Shown one piece after another: positions 41,037 to 49,804 of a DNA stretch of 64,000 bases. Below the pieces are notes generated by a model that ran no database searches, was not told where the DNA came from, and saw only the letters and a program-made list of their open reading frames with translations. Numbering within the stretch: position 1 is the first letter of the stretch; every line of letters begins with the position of its first letter. Source of the stretch: JAOUEA01 sp963734685 (lineage in GTDB: Bacteria; Actinomycetota; UBA4738; HRBIN12); assembly GCA_963734685.1 (NCBI GenBank), contig CAVTIC010000001.1:62001-126000 (forward strand), read 5' to 3'. The position numbers and the translations under genes were made by a program.

Positions 41037-42062
41037 GTGACACGCTGGATCTTCCACGTCGACATGGACGAGTTCATCGCTGCGGTCGAGGTGCTGCGGC
41101 ACCCAGAGCTCCGCGGCACCCCTGTGATCGTGGGGGGTGACGGCGACCCTTCGAAGCGCGGCGTCGTCTCCACGGCGTCCTACGGGGCGAGGGAGTTCGG
41201 CGTTCGCTCGGGCATGCCGCTTCGCACGGCGCTGAAGCGATGCCCCGACGGCGTGTTCCTGGCGGTCGACGCCGATCACTACCTCGAGGCGAGCGAGCGC
41301 GTGATGGACACGCTGCGAACGTTCCCGGCGGTCGTGCAGGTGCTCGGGTGGGACGAAGCCTTCATGGCGGTCGAGACCGACGACCCCGAGCCGCTCGCGC
41401 GCGACGTGCAGCGTGTCGTGCTCGAGCGCACCGACCTCTGGTGCTCGGTCGGAGTGGGCGACTCGAAGCACCGCGCGAAGCTCGCGAGCGCGTTCGCGAA
41501 GCCGCGCGGCGTGTTCCGGCTCACGCGGGAGGAGTGGCCGGCGCTGATGGGTCCGAAGCCGGTCGATGCCCTATGGGGGATCGGGACGAAGACCGCGGCC
41601 AAGCTCGAGGCGCTCGGGATCCACACGGTCGACGAGCTCGCGAACACCGACGACGGCGTGCTGGCCGCCCGGTTCGGACCGAACACCGGTCCGTGGATCC
41701 GCAGCCTCGGCACCGGCGACGACGACGGCGAGGTCACCGCCGAGCCGTACGTGCGAAGGGGACAGAGCCACGAGCGCACGTTCCAACAGGACCTGACCGA
41801 CCCGGACGAGATCCGCCGCGAGACCGAGCGCATCGCCCGCGAGCTGATCGACGACCTGCCCGAAGGTCGCCCGGTGATGCGCATCACGGTGAAGCTCCGC
41901 ACCTCGTCGTTCTTCACTTCGACCCACGGCAGGAAGCTCGCCGAGCCCACGACCGACCCCGACCTGATCGTCGAGAGCGCCATCGACGCGCTCGCGAGGT
42001 TCGATCTGGACCGCCCGGTACGCCTGCTCGGCGTCCGCGTCGAACTCACCGACGCGCCGTGA
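41037..42062 (+). CDS. dinB: Y-family DNA polymerase (DinB2-like), non-aromatic steric gate
   Basis: A 341-residue polymerase from GTG 41037. Its palm begins WIFHVDMDEFIAAVEVLRH with metal-binding Asp9. GVVSTASYGAREFGVRSGMP follows, then VLGWDEAFMAVE with the catalytic Asp-Glu, and CSVGVGDSKHRAKLASAFAKP. LMGPKPVDALWGIGTKTAAKL is a helix-hairpin-helix, and a little-finger domain follows. In usual Pol IV the residue after DMDxF is Phe or Tyr (steric gate); here it is Ile14. The Leu14 of Mycobacterium smegmatis DinB2 is at this site, and that enzyme uses ribonucleotides. The length and GWDEA motif fit DinB2 rather than DinB1. It lacks an obvious C-terminal clamp-binding motif. Confidence 0.9.
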   Translation: MTRWIFHVDMDEFIAAVEVLRHPELRGTPVIVGGDGDPSKRGVVSTASYGAREFGVRSGMPLRTALKRCPDGVFLAVDADHYLEASERVMDTLRTFPAVVQVLGWDEAFMAVETDDPEPLARDVQRVVLERTDLWCSVGVGDSKHRAKLASAFAKPRGVFRLTREEWPALMGPKPVDALWGIGTKTAAKLEALGIHTVDELANTDDGVLAARFGPNTGPWIRSLGTGDDDGEVTAEPYVRRGQSHERTFQQDLTDPDEIRRETERIARELIDDLPEGRPVMRITVKLRTSSFFTSTHGRKLAEPTTDPDLIVESAIDALARFDLDRPVRLLGVRVELTDAP

Positions 42063-42063
42063 C

Positions 42064-42483
42064 TCAGCCGGAGACGACGGCGAGCCCCGAGTCCTCCGCG
42101 GCCCTCGCGAGGTCGAGATCCCACGTGACCATCAGAGCTGAGTCGGGTCCCAAGGCCAGGGCTGAGGCTAAGTGAACCGCGTCGTACCCCCGCAACGCGT
42201 GACGCTCCGCCAGCTGACCGGCATCGACGGAGAGCTCCAGGTCGAGCTCGACGATGCTCATCGCTTCGAATAGATGGCCGAATCGTCCGTTCACCGAACG
42301 GAGTTGCTGCCTGCCGATGCGCCCGGATCGGTTCGCAGAAGCGAGTGCAGACCGTCCCTCGGGATAGGCCGCGACCGAAGTCACCCTTCGGTCTGAGGCG
42401 TCCCAGACGTCGCCAACCACGTCGCTTCCAGGCTCGTCGAGCAACAGCTTCACGAGCGCCGACGTGTCGAGATACGCGATCAC
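42064..42483 (-). CDS. PIN-domain toxin (VapC-like)
   Basis: A 139-residue PIN-domain nuclease starting at GTG 42483, overlapping the antitoxin stop (GTGA). It has VIAYLDTSALVKLLLDEPGS with the first acidic residue, then AERHALRGYDAVHLASALAL and VTWDLDLARAAEDSGL. Three acidic positions for Mg binding are in place. VapC toxins cleave tRNA or rRNA. The order antitoxin then toxin and the coupling are standard. The frame extends to 42702 within the antitoxin gene but is not used. It ends just beyond the DinB stop, convergent by 1 base. Confidence 0.88.
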   Translation of the reverse strand: MIAYLDTSALVKLLLDEPGSDVVGDVWDASDRRVTSVAAYPEGRSALASANRSGRIGRQQLRSVNGRFGHLFEAMSIVELDLELSVDAGQLAERHALRGYDAVHLASALALGPDSALMVTWDLDLARAAEDSGLAVVSG

Positions 42484-42773
42484 CGGCGGCGCTGTTCGAT
42501 CACCAGGTCGCTGACCGATCCCTTGACCTTGATGCGAGGCAGGGAGCTCGACGGCATGGCGGGCCGGAGCGGCGGACGGACTTTCCCCTCTGCGATCAGC
42601 CGGTCGAGCTTGCTGTGTCGGTTCACGGGAACGATCCGGGCCACCGGCTTGCCCCGGTCGGTCACGATGATCTCGCGGCCCGAGGCGACCTCCTCGAGCC
42701 ACGCGCTCAGGTGATCACGGAGGTCGCGGATCCCCACCTCGTTCCGCTCGTCTGGAAGTGGCGCTTTCGCCAT
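42480..42773 (-). CDS. Phd/YefM-type (VapB) antitoxin
   Basis: A 97-residue antitoxin. The N-terminus NEVGIRDLRDHLSAWLEEVASGREIIVTDRGKPVARIVPV is the Phd/YefM DNA-binding fold (shown only in part here). The C-terminal half (RPAMPSSSLPRIKVKG) is the flexible arm that wraps the toxin. It should repress its own promoter and neutralise the PIN toxin. The start ATG is at 42773, and the stop overlaps the toxin GTG. The pair is in a stretch with the AAA ATPase gene upstream (79-base gap, same strand) but appears self-contained. Confidence 0.88.
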   Translation of the reverse strand: MAKAPLPDERNEVGIRDLRDHLSAWLEEVASGREIIVTDRGKPVARIVPVNRHSKLDRLIAEGKVRPPLRPAMPSSSLPRIKVKGSVSDLVIEQRRR

Positions 42774-42852
42774 ACTCGAAGTGTACCGTGGTTGGGATCG
42801 GCGCTCATGGACGACTCGTGGGCTGTCGAGCCCGGCCGAACGGTGACCTGAG

Positions 42853-44037
42853 TCACACTCGAGCCTCGTTCGGGAACACGCGGCGCAGGTATCGGTCGAA
42901 CTGCGGCACCGTGAACGCAGTCATGCCGCGTTTCGGCGCGTAGATCAGTCCCTTCTCGATCAGTCGAGCTCTGAGGGTCGCGACCCGCTCGACCGCACGG
43001 CCCATCTCCGCGGCGATCGCGCTCGCGCGGTGCGGATCCGGCCCCAACCGGGCCAGTGCGCGCAGGTAGACCACCTCGGCATCGCTCGCCCGCTCGAGCC
43101 GGGTCCCGAAGAAGTCCGCATCGAGCTTGGCCTCGACGATCGCCTGCGCCTCGACCGCCTCGACCGCGCCGATCGAGGGCCCAGCGGCGCGGTCCCACAA
43201 CGCGCGCCCGTACTCCTGCACGAAGTACGGGTATCCCTCGGTGTACGTCAGCACCGTCTGGACCGCCTTCGGGTGGATCTCGACGCCCAGCTCGCGGGCC
43301 GGACCGACCAGCGCCTCGGTTGCCGCGACGGGGTCGAGCGGACCGATGCGTGGGAACCGGAACAACCGCTCGGCGTAGGACTTAGCCTCGCCCGCTAGAC
43401 GGGGAAGCTGGGGCAGCCCTGCCCCGACCAGCGTGATGGGGAGCTGTCGCTGCACCGTCTTGTGGATCGCCGCGATCAGGGCTTCGAACGACGGCTCCTC
43501 GAGGAACTGCACCTCGTCGAGCAGGAACACCACGCCGCTCTCGTGATCCTCCGCTGCTTCGCCCAGCGCCACGAGCAGGTCCGTGAGATCTTCGCCAAGG
43601 TCGCCGCTGTCCGCCTTCCCGACCAGTGGTTCGAGGTCGAGGCTGCCGGTGACCGATCCGTCGGTCGTCACCGTGAGCGAGAACGATTGGAGGATGCGTG
43701 CGGCGCGGAGGGCGCGTTCCTTCCATCGCTGGGCCGGCGCGATGTCGAGCAGGGCTCGCTTGGTCAGGTGCGCCATGCGGCTGGCGAAGCGCGTGGTTCG
43801 CGTGATCTCGGTGTCGACCGAGACCCAGCCCGCGATCTGCGCTCGGTCCTGGAACGCACCGAGCAGTACGGTCTTGCCGACCCCGCGGAGACCCGTCACC
43901 AGCAAAGACTGCTCCGCCCGCCCACGTTGCAGCCGGGCCAACAGCACGTCGAACGCCTCGATCTCGTGATCGCGTCCGACGAGGGCCGGCGGTCGGGCTC
44001 CGGCGTTGGGCGTATACGGATTCAAGCCCGGGTCCAT
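42853..44037 (-). CDS. AAA/STAND-like ATPase with C-terminal winged helix
   Basis: A 394-residue ATPase. Walker A is GLRGVGKTVLL (about residue 48), Walker B is GVVFLLDEVQFLEEP, and sensor regions are LPITLVGAGLPQLPRL and FRFPRIGPL. Then comes a helical lid (YTEGYPYFVQEYGRALW). A C-terminal winged-helix region holds SAIAAEMGRAVERVATLRARLIEKGLIYAPKRG, where the last part resembles a DNA-reading wing. It looks like the archaeal-ATPase/orc1-like or ATPase-DUF234 group, found in many bacteria with no fixed role. It follows a small intergenic gap before a VapBC pair. Regulation or defence is possible; nothing in the sequence decides. Confidence 0.75.
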   Translation of the reverse strand: MDPGLNPYTPNAGARPPALVGRDHEIEAFDVLLARLQRGRAEQSLLVTGLRGVGKTVLLGAFQDRAQIAGWVSVDTEITRTTRFASRMAHLTKRALLDIAPAQRWKERALRAARILQSFSLTVTTDGSVTGSLDLEPLVGKADSGDLGEDLTDLLVALGEAAEDHESGVVFLLDEVQFLEEPSFEALIAAIHKTVQRQLPITLVGAGLPQLPRLAGEAKSYAERLFRFPRIGPLDPVAATEALVGPARELGVEIHPKAVQTVLTYTEGYPYFVQEYGRALWDRAAGPSIGAVEAVEAQAIVEAKLDADFFGTRLERASDAEVVYLRALARLGPDPHRASAIAAEMGRAVERVATLRARLIEKGLIYAPKRGMTAFTVPQFDRYLRRVFPNEARV

Positions 44038-44128
44038 CGCAGGACCTTACCGTTCTTCGCATAACTTATCAAATCCTGCTAAGTCGCGCTAAGAACGGCG
44101 ATCCGAGAGGCGCGGTCCGTGACCCGAC

Positions 44129-45349
44129 TCACGGACTGACGTAGTGCCAGAGGCGACCGCTGTCGCGCCGGTAGCCGGCAGCACCGGTGACGAACGCGCC
44201 GGTGTCGTCGGGCGCCACGGCCGTACCCGTCGACCACAACCCGATGGTGTCTCGACGTACCTGCCACAGCGGAAGACCGCTCAGGTCGTAGGCACGCATC
44301 AGCATGTCGGTGCCGTCATCGGCTGGATCGCTCGCCGAGCCGAGGGTCCACGCGACCCCGTCCGGACCGATGGCGACGCCGTAGGTCGCGGTGTGCCGGC
44401 CCCATTCGCGCATCCAACGGAGCGAACCGTCGACACCGAAGCGCCCGACCCAGCCACGATCGGCGGTCCGGCGCGACCGGTTCCATGCGCCGACGGCGAC
44501 GATCCGTTCCCCACGCACGGCCACGCCGTATCCGATGTCTCCGTCCTTCACGCCCCGGTCGCGGAGCACGGTGGTCCAACCCACGGTTCCGCTCACGTCG
44601 ATCGACTGCAGCACGATCTCGCTATCGACCGGCGTGGCGGTGTCGTGACCTGGCTTCATATTGACCGAGCCGGTCACGACGAATCCCGCCGCCGTTGCGG
44701 CAACCCCCTGCAGCGAGTCGTTCGTGCGCCGAGGGATGCCGGGCACCTCGAAGTCCTTGCGCCACAGCTCCGATCCGTCGACGTCGTACGCGCGGATCCA
44801 TCCGTCGTCGAGCGCCATGCCGCAGCATCCGATCTCGTGTCCGACCACGACGACGAGGCCGTGCGCGATCGCGACGTCGGTCGCCCTCTCGGAGGCCACC
44901 GCGTCCAGGCACCAGCCGCCCTCGGTCGTGACCGTCCACAGATGTTCCCCGCCGGGACCGAACGCGCGAGCGAACATGCCGACAGCCTCGTACCCGTCGC
45001 ACGCGACCATGCCCACGGCGACCGCGACACCGGACTGGGCGACGGCGACGCCGTTCCCGAACACGAAGCCTTGCTCAGGCGACCAGGAGTCGCGCCAGAT
45101 GAGCTCGCCGCTTAGTCCGTACCGCGCGATCACGCTGCTCCCGTCCGAGCTGCCGCTCTGCTTCTCGGTGCCGACGACCACCGCGCCACCTTCAGCGTCG
45201 AGCGCCACGTCCGAAATCTCCGCCCCGCTCCTGATGAACCAGTCGACCACGGGCGGGTCGACCGCGGAAGCCGGGAGCACGGAGCCGCACAGCACCAGTG
45301 CGGCGACCACCGCGATCACGCTCGCCGCCGACTTCCTCACCCTAGGCAT
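44129..45349 (-). CDS. Secreted PQQ-like beta-propeller protein
   Basis: A 406-residue exported protein: signal peptide SVIAVVAALVLCGSVLPASA, then beta-propeller repeats. Each repeat resembles DGYEAVGMFARAFGPGGEHLW or GWVGRFGVDGSLRW, with Trp at the blade end and Gly-rich turns. Such repeats appear in proteins annotated as delta-60-type or PQQ-like repeat proteins; they may bind ligands or build a surface scaffold. No enzymatic motif is present. Cysteines in GWCLDA and IGCCGMA could pair. The ATG at 45349 has GAGGTG before it. It lies downstream of the sulfite-oxidase-like gene on the same strand, with a 144-base gap. Confidence 0.75.
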   Translation of the reverse strand: MPRVRKSAASVIAVVAALVLCGSVLPASAVDPPVVDWFIRSGAEISDVALDAEGGAVVVGTEKQSGSSDGSSVIARYGLSGELIWRDSWSPEQGFVFGNGVAVAQSGVAVAVGMVACDGYEAVGMFARAFGPGGEHLWTVTTEGGWCLDAVASERATDVAIAHGLVVVVGHEIGCCGMALDDGWIRAYDVDGSELWRKDFEVPGIPRRTNDSLQGVAATAAGFVVTGSVNMKPGHDTATPVDSEIVLQSIDVSGTVGWTTVLRDRGVKDGDIGYGVAVRGERIVAVGAWNRSRRTADRGWVGRFGVDGSLRWMREWGRHTATYGVAIGPDGVAWTLGSASDPADDGTDMLMRAYDLSGLPLWQVRRDTIGLWSTGTAVAPDDTGAFVTGAAGYRRDSGRLWHYVSP

Positions 45350-45493
45350 AGGGGTCACCTCGCTGGGATGCCTCTCTCGCCACCGTAGGCGTCGATGAGG
45401 CCGCGCCCCCGGACGTTGGTCCCGGTCCGTCGGTGACCGACACGAGGGCACCCTGAGGGTGGGATCCGGGTTCGCACCGATACGCCCTTCGAC

Positions 45494-47044
45494 TCAGGCC
45501 ACCTGGATCACGATCGAGTGCAGTCCGGTGGCTCCGTCCGGGAACGGCTCGGCGCGTTCGGCCGTCTGCACGACACCGTCGCCGTCGATCGCACGCACCT
45601 CGAGGCGGCGGTCCCCAGCCGCGAGTGTCGCGGCCAGGCGCCACTGCCGCCACGAATCGATCGTGTCCTCGGTCGCGAGCTCCGCCTGCTGCCACGGGCC
45701 GTCGTCGACGCGCACCTCGACGCCGTCGATGCCCCGGTGCTGCGCCCACGCGACACCGGCGATCACCACCTCGCCTGCGGCGACCCGGGCGTTGTGGCGT
45801 GGCGTGTCGATGCGCGACTGGGTCTTGATCGGCGCCTGCTCGGCCCACCCGCGTCGGATCCAATAGGGGTCGAACGCGTCGAACGTCGAGAGCTCGAGGT
45901 CGACCACCCATTTCGTCGCCGAGACGTATCCGTAGAGCCCCGGCACCACCATGCGAACGGGGAACCCATGCTCGATCGGCAGCGGCTCGCCGTTCATCGC
46001 GACCGCGAGCATCGCGTCGCGCCCGTCGGTGACGGCCGAGACCGGCGTACCGGCCGTGAACCCGTCGGCCGAGGTCGAGACGAGCTGGGTCGCGCCCGGA
46101 TCGATCCCGGCCTCTGCGAGCAGGTCACCGAGCGGCGCGCCGATCCACCGGGCGTTGCCGATGTAGTCGCCGCCCACCTCGTTCGAGACGCACGCGAGGG
46201 TGACGTCCCGTTCGATCATGGGCCGGTCGATGAGCTCCCGGAAGACGAGGATCCTCTCGCGCTCGACCATGCCGTGCACGCGGAGGCTCCAGTCCTCGGC
46301 CCGCACCGTCGGCACCAAGAGGGCCGTGTCGACCCGATAGAACTCGTCGTTCGGCGTGAAGTACGGGCTGAGGCCCAAGACGTCGAGGTCGGTGCCGGCC
46401 GGCGCCGGCGGTGCCGGGTCGGCCGGCTCGGGCACGGTGACCGCCGCGCGCGAGGCCTCGGCCTGCTTCCTGCGCGACAGGAACTGTCCGAGCGCCGCGG
46501 TAACCGCGGCCACGCCGAGCGCGACGCCGCCGGCCCCGAGGAACCGTCTCCTCGACACGCCGTCCCGGAAGGAAGGATCCTCGACGGCGCCGACCTCGGC
46601 CGGGTCCGGCGTCGGAGCAGCTCCGTCGAGCCGGCGCCGGAGCGTGAGGAGCGTGAGGGCGCCCGCGGCGGCGCCGAGCACCGCGGGCAGCGCGTCGACG
46701 AGGGTGGCCGTCGGGCGGGTGAGGGCCGCGGCCGCGCCGGCCGCGCCGAGCACCGTGAGGCCCACCAACCCGGCGCGCGGCCGGCGGATCGAAGCGGTGC
46801 CGAGCACCACGGCGAGACCCGCGACCACCACACCGATGCCGACGACCAGCACCAGCTTGTCCTGCGTACCGAACGTTCGGATCGCGAACGACTTCAGCCA
46901 CTGCGGGGCGAGGTCGATCGAGGCCGAACCCACGGCCACGACGGGCGAGCTCTGGTCGCCGACGAGGGCGGCCACGAGGTGTGCGACGCCGAGCGCCACG
47001 CAGGCCGAGGCCACGCCGAGCACAGCCCCGATGCGGATCGTCAT
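45494..47044 (-). CDS. Membrane-anchored sulfite-oxidase-family molybdoenzyme
   Basis: A 516-residue protein. The N-terminal 165 residues hold about four membrane helices. A Tat-like RRRFLGAGGVALGVAAVTAAL segment (fifth helix) precedes the catalytic part. The Mo-pterin domain has LRVHGMVERERILVFREL, VTLACVSNEVGGDYIGN with the molybdenum-ligating Cys, and VPGLYGYVSATKWVVDLEL. A C-terminal Mo-cofactor dimerisation domain has GEVVIAGVAWAQHRGIDGVEVRVDDGPW. The overall shape is like YedY/MsrP or sulfite-oxidase relatives; the substrate is not known. It presumably uses the molybdopterin for which the MoaD-like gene is needed. It is oriented toward the beta-propeller gene. Confidence 0.85.
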   Translation of the reverse strand: MTIRIGAVLGVASACVALGVAHLVAALVGDQSSPVVAVGSASIDLAPQWLKSFAIRTFGTQDKLVLVVGIGVVVAGLAVVLGTASIRRPRAGLVGLTVLGAAGAAAALTRPTATLVDALPAVLGAAAGALTLLTLRRRLDGAAPTPDPAEVGAVEDPSFRDGVSRRRFLGAGGVALGVAAVTAALGQFLSRRKQAEASRAAVTVPEPADPAPPAPAGTDLDVLGLSPYFTPNDEFYRVDTALLVPTVRAEDWSLRVHGMVERERILVFRELIDRPMIERDVTLACVSNEVGGDYIGNARWIGAPLGDLLAEAGIDPGATQLVSTSADGFTAGTPVSAVTDGRDAMLAVAMNGEPLPIEHGFPVRMVVPGLYGYVSATKWVVDLELSTFDAFDPYWIRRGWAEQAPIKTQSRIDTPRHNARVAAGEVVIAGVAWAQHRGIDGVEVRVDDGPWQQAELATEDTIDSWRQWRLAATLAAGDRRLEVRAIDGDGVVQTAERAEPFPDGATGLHSIVIQVA

Positions 47045-47143
47045 GTACAGAGGTTCGCACCGCGGGGCCGATCGGACTGCGAACCGAGTCGAACCGTGCG
47101 ACCTCCGAGGGCCTGCTCCGGGATCGCGTGGCTCCGAGATCCC

Positions 47144-47647
47144 TCAGGAAGGCTCTGCCGCAGCGGGAGGTGGAGGCAGCTCGGGGGCGAGCTCGCCCCG
47201 CCCTCTGCGCCCGCTCCGCTCGCGACGGAGCGCGCGCCGAGAGAGCACGACGGGGAGCACGATCATGGCGAGCAGCCACGCGACCACGAACGACGTCAGC
47301 AGCCAGTTCTCCGTGCTTCCGAGCTTCTCCGGATCGACCTCCCAGGGACCGAGGTCGATCAGGATCCCGAAGCCGAGGAAGACCGCGATGACGAGGCCTG
47401 CACCGGCGCCGGCCCACGCCAACCACGGGTGCGTCAGCCCTCTGCGGTTCCGCCAGGGGATGAGTGACCGTCCACCGGTGACCCATCGCCAGATGCCGAA
47501 CGCCGACACGGCGCCGATCACGACGTACGCGTACCCGTCGGCGAGCGTTCCGGCTCCGCTCAGGACGATCACGCCGGGGAACACGAAGACCCATACCCCG
47601 ACCCCCGCGTACGCCGCCGCGCGCTCGAGCCGCGTTCCTCGCGTCAC
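47144..47647 (-). CDS. Hypothetical integral membrane protein
   Basis: A 167-residue protein from GTG 47647 (VTRGTRLERAAAYAG), with four predicted membrane helices. They include VWVFVFPGVIVLSGAGTL, AYVVIGAVSAFGIW, WAGAGAGLVIAVFLGFGILI and LTSFVVAWLLAMIVLPVVL. The tail is Arg- and Pro-rich. I recognise no family. It ends 100 bases before the molybdoenzyme start and may be its accessory, but there is no evidence beyond strand and proximity. An alternative start is the ATG at 47683, which would add 12 basic residues. Confidence 0.6.
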   Translation of the reverse strand: MTRGTRLERAAAYAGVGVWVFVFPGVIVLSGAGTLADGYAYVVIGAVSAFGIWRWVTGGRSLIPWRNRRGLTHPWLAWAGAGAGLVIAVFLGFGILIDLGPWEVDPEKLGSTENWLLTSFVVAWLLAMIVLPVVLSRRALRRERSGRRGRGELAPELPPPPAAAEPS

Positions 47648-47785
47648 GTGACGCCTTGTACCTCGGGTAGCGTCACGAAGCAACTATTCGGCTCATCCGA
47701 CATCGGTGTTCGACACACGCAGGGCTGGCTGTGATGCTGGATACAAGCCGCCCCGCGGTGGGGCTCGACCCGGGAGGTATCGACC

Positions 47786-48580
47786 ATGTTCGACGGCGGC
47801 GCCGGCTCGTTGATCGGGGCGTTCTTCACCCTCGGACTGCTGATGGCCATCGTTGCCGTGATCACCGGACGCCGGCTTCCCGACGAGTCAGCGACGCGCC
47901 CGCGCGCGATCTACCTCTCGGTCGCGATGCTGCCCGTCCTCGTGATCGGTGTGGTCGCCGCGGCGAAGTTCCTCGAGGCGGCGGTGCAGCTGATCCTCGG
48001 ACCGGAATCGGGCGTCGAATCCCTTATGGGCGGCCTCGGTGGGCTGGGTGGGCTCGGTGGCATGGGTGGAGGCGGCATGCCGGCGGGCGGCGGAGCGGGC
48101 GGGCTCGGCGACCTGATCTCCGGGCTCGGCGGCAACCTCGGATTCGACCCGACCGAGGCCGCGATCCGCACCCTCGTCGCGACCGGCATCACGGCCGTCG
48201 TCGCCTTCGCGATGTATCGGTTGCATCAGGGGTGGCGCGACCGCGTATTCGACGGCCCGGGTTTCGGCGACTCGCCGGCGGCTCGCACGTTCCAGGCGTT
48301 CGCCTATACCGTCGTGCTGATCTTCGTCGTGCTCTTCGTGGTGAGTGCTGTGAAGGCGGGCTACGGCGTGTTCCGCGTGGTGGCGCCCGGCACGAGCGCG
48401 ATCCTCTCGTTCAGTGAGAGCGCCGAGAGGGAGCAGGGCATCGCCGACATCGTCTCAGGCCTCGCCCTCGCGGCCGCATCGTGGTGGCTGCTCGAGATGC
48501 ACTGGAAACTCGCATCCAGACTCCGCGGCGACGCGGTCCCCGACGCGGCTCCCGAGGTGCCCGAGCCCCCGGCCGCATAG
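47786..48580 (+). CDS. Membrane protein with a long Gly-rich loop
   Basis: A 264-residue protein with five or so membrane helices (such as FFTLGLLMAIVAVITG, VAMLPVLVIGVVAAAKF, TLVATGITAVVAFAMY, VVLIFVVLFVVSAVKAG). Between helices two and three a glycine-rich loop runs SLMGGLGGLGGLGGMGGGG and GGGAGGLGDLISGLGGNL. The C-terminus is Pro/Ala-rich. GGGAGG before the ATG is a good ribosome site. It is divergent from the preceding membrane-protein gene. I know no family for it. The loop may be a flexible or assembly-prone linker and is probably exposed. Confidence 0.65.
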   Translation: MFDGGAGSLIGAFFTLGLLMAIVAVITGRRLPDESATRPRAIYLSVAMLPVLVIGVVAAAKFLEAAVQLILGPESGVESLMGGLGGLGGLGGMGGGGMPAGGGAGGLGDLISGLGGNLGFDPTEAAIRTLVATGITAVVAFAMYRLHQGWRDRVFDGPGFGDSPAARTFQAFAYTVVLIFVVLFVVSAVKAGYGVFRVVAPGTSAILSFSESAEREQGIADIVSGLALAAASWWLLEMHWKLASRLRGDAVPDAAPEVPEPPAA

Positions 48581-48606
48581 CGGGGCCTCGCACACCCTCG
48601 CTTGGA

Positions 48607-48894
48607 TCAGACCACGTAGATGCAGCCGTCCCAGAGGGCGTCCACCCTGCGACGGAACCGTCCCCTCACCCGCAGCTGCAGCGACTTCGGCAGACGCATG
48701 GCCCTCGGCACGAACAACAGGAAGCCGGGCGCCTCGATCCTCCGCCAGTCGAGCGCGTCGGGAGGCGGCTCGGTCGAGGTCTCGAGCATCGTCACACCGC
48801 ACACGATGTTCCCGAAGCGGCGAGCGCGCACGAAGAGCAGGCCACCTTGTTCCCTCACGAACGAACGGACTTCGGCCGTGGTCTCGAGACGCAT
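48607..48894 (-). CDS. Short hypothetical protein
   Basis: A 95-residue protein from ATG 48894 (MRLETTAEVRSFVREQGGLLFVRARRFG). It continues with CGVTMLETSTEPP and LFVPRAMRLPKSLQLRVRGRFRRRVDALWDG. It is basic and has a mixed alpha/beta pattern. I do not recognise the family. Codon use looks coding, and it lies neatly between two stops, convergent with the Gly-rich membrane protein gene (26-base gap) and downstream of the SDR gene. No further evidence is available. Confidence 0.55.
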   Translation of the reverse strand: MRLETTAEVRSFVREQGGLLFVRARRFGNIVCGVTMLETSTEPPPDALDWRRIEAPGFLLFVPRAMRLPKSLQLRVRGRFRRRVDALWDGCIYVV

Positions 48895-48997
48895 ATCCCT
48901 ATCTTCGGCAGGACCTTGAGTTCGCGCACCCCAGGCCGATTCGACGCCACGGAACCGCAACGTCCCGCGACCCCGGAACCGCGGCATCGCCGAGGGT

Positions 48998-49804
48998 TCA
49001 GGGCTCGACGCGCCGCTGCGAGCGGGCGGCGATGCGCGCAGCCGTCGTCCTCGGCAGGAATCGGCTGCCCACGGCGAACACCTTGCTCGAGCCGCCGGTC
49101 ACGAGGTAGGGCTTGCCCGCCTTCATCGCCGCGTACCCGGCCTCGGCCACCTCGCGGGCGCTCGGCAGCTTCCGATCGCGGATCAAGGCGGAATCGTGCA
49201 TCTCGGCGCGTTCCTGGAAGCCGGTCTCGGTCGGGCCGGGGCACAGGCACGTCACGGTGACGCCGGTGTCCTTCAGCTCCTCGGCCATCGCGAGCGAGAG
49301 AGACAGGACGTACGCCTTGGTCGCGGCGTATGCGGCCGTCATCGGAGCCGCCCCGAACGATCCGACCGATCCGAGGTTGAGCACGCGGCCACCCCCTCGC
49401 TCCACCATGCCGGGCACGACGAGGCGCGACAGTTCGGTGAGCGCCACCACGTTCACCTGCAGCATCGAGGACTGCGTCTCGGGGTCATCGAGCCAGAACT
49501 CGCCGTAGGTGGAGAACCCCGCGTTGTTCACGAGCGCGTCGACGATCACCCCCCGGTCCGCGATCGAGGACACGAGATCGGCCGATGCGCGTGGGGCGGA
49601 CAGATCCCTCGGCAGGACGGTGACCTCGACCCGTTCGCGCTCCTCGACCTCTTGGGCCACGACCTCCATCGCGGCGCCGCTCCGGGCGACCATCACGACG
49701 TTCCACCCATCGGCGCCGAACAGACGGGTGAACTCGGCCCCGAACCCGCTCGAGGCGCCCGTGACGAGGGCGGTGGGACGGGTGGTGACCGTCCTGTCGC
49801 TCAT
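48998..49804 (-). CDS. Short-chain dehydrogenase/reductase
   Basis: A 268-residue classical SDR. The cofactor loop is TALVTGASSGFGAEF (T-G-x3-G-x-G), then LVNNAGFSTYG (NNAG) and GSVGSFGAAPMTAAYAATKAY. Here the catalytic Ser, Tyr and Lys fit S..Y-x3-K in YAATK. It ends with CLCPGPTETGFQERA. It likely uses NADPH with an unknown carbonyl or alcohol substrate. The ATG at 49804 overlaps the glnE stop (ATGA at 49801-49804), so it is co-translated with the nitrogen-signalling enzyme, a pairing I cannot explain metabolically. Confidence 0.88.
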   Translation of the reverse strand: MSDRTVTTRPTALVTGASSGFGAEFTRLFGADGWNVVMVARSGAAMEVVAQEVEERERVEVTVLPRDLSAPRASADLVSSIADRGVIVDALVNNAGFSTYGEFWLDDPETQSSMLQVNVVALTELSRLVVPGMVERGGGRVLNLGSVGSFGAAPMTAAYAATKAYVLSLSLAMAEELKDTGVTVTCLCPGPTETGFQERAEMHDSALIRDRKLPSAREVAEAGYAAMKAGKPYLVTGGSSKVFAVGSRFLPRTTAARIAARSQRRVEP

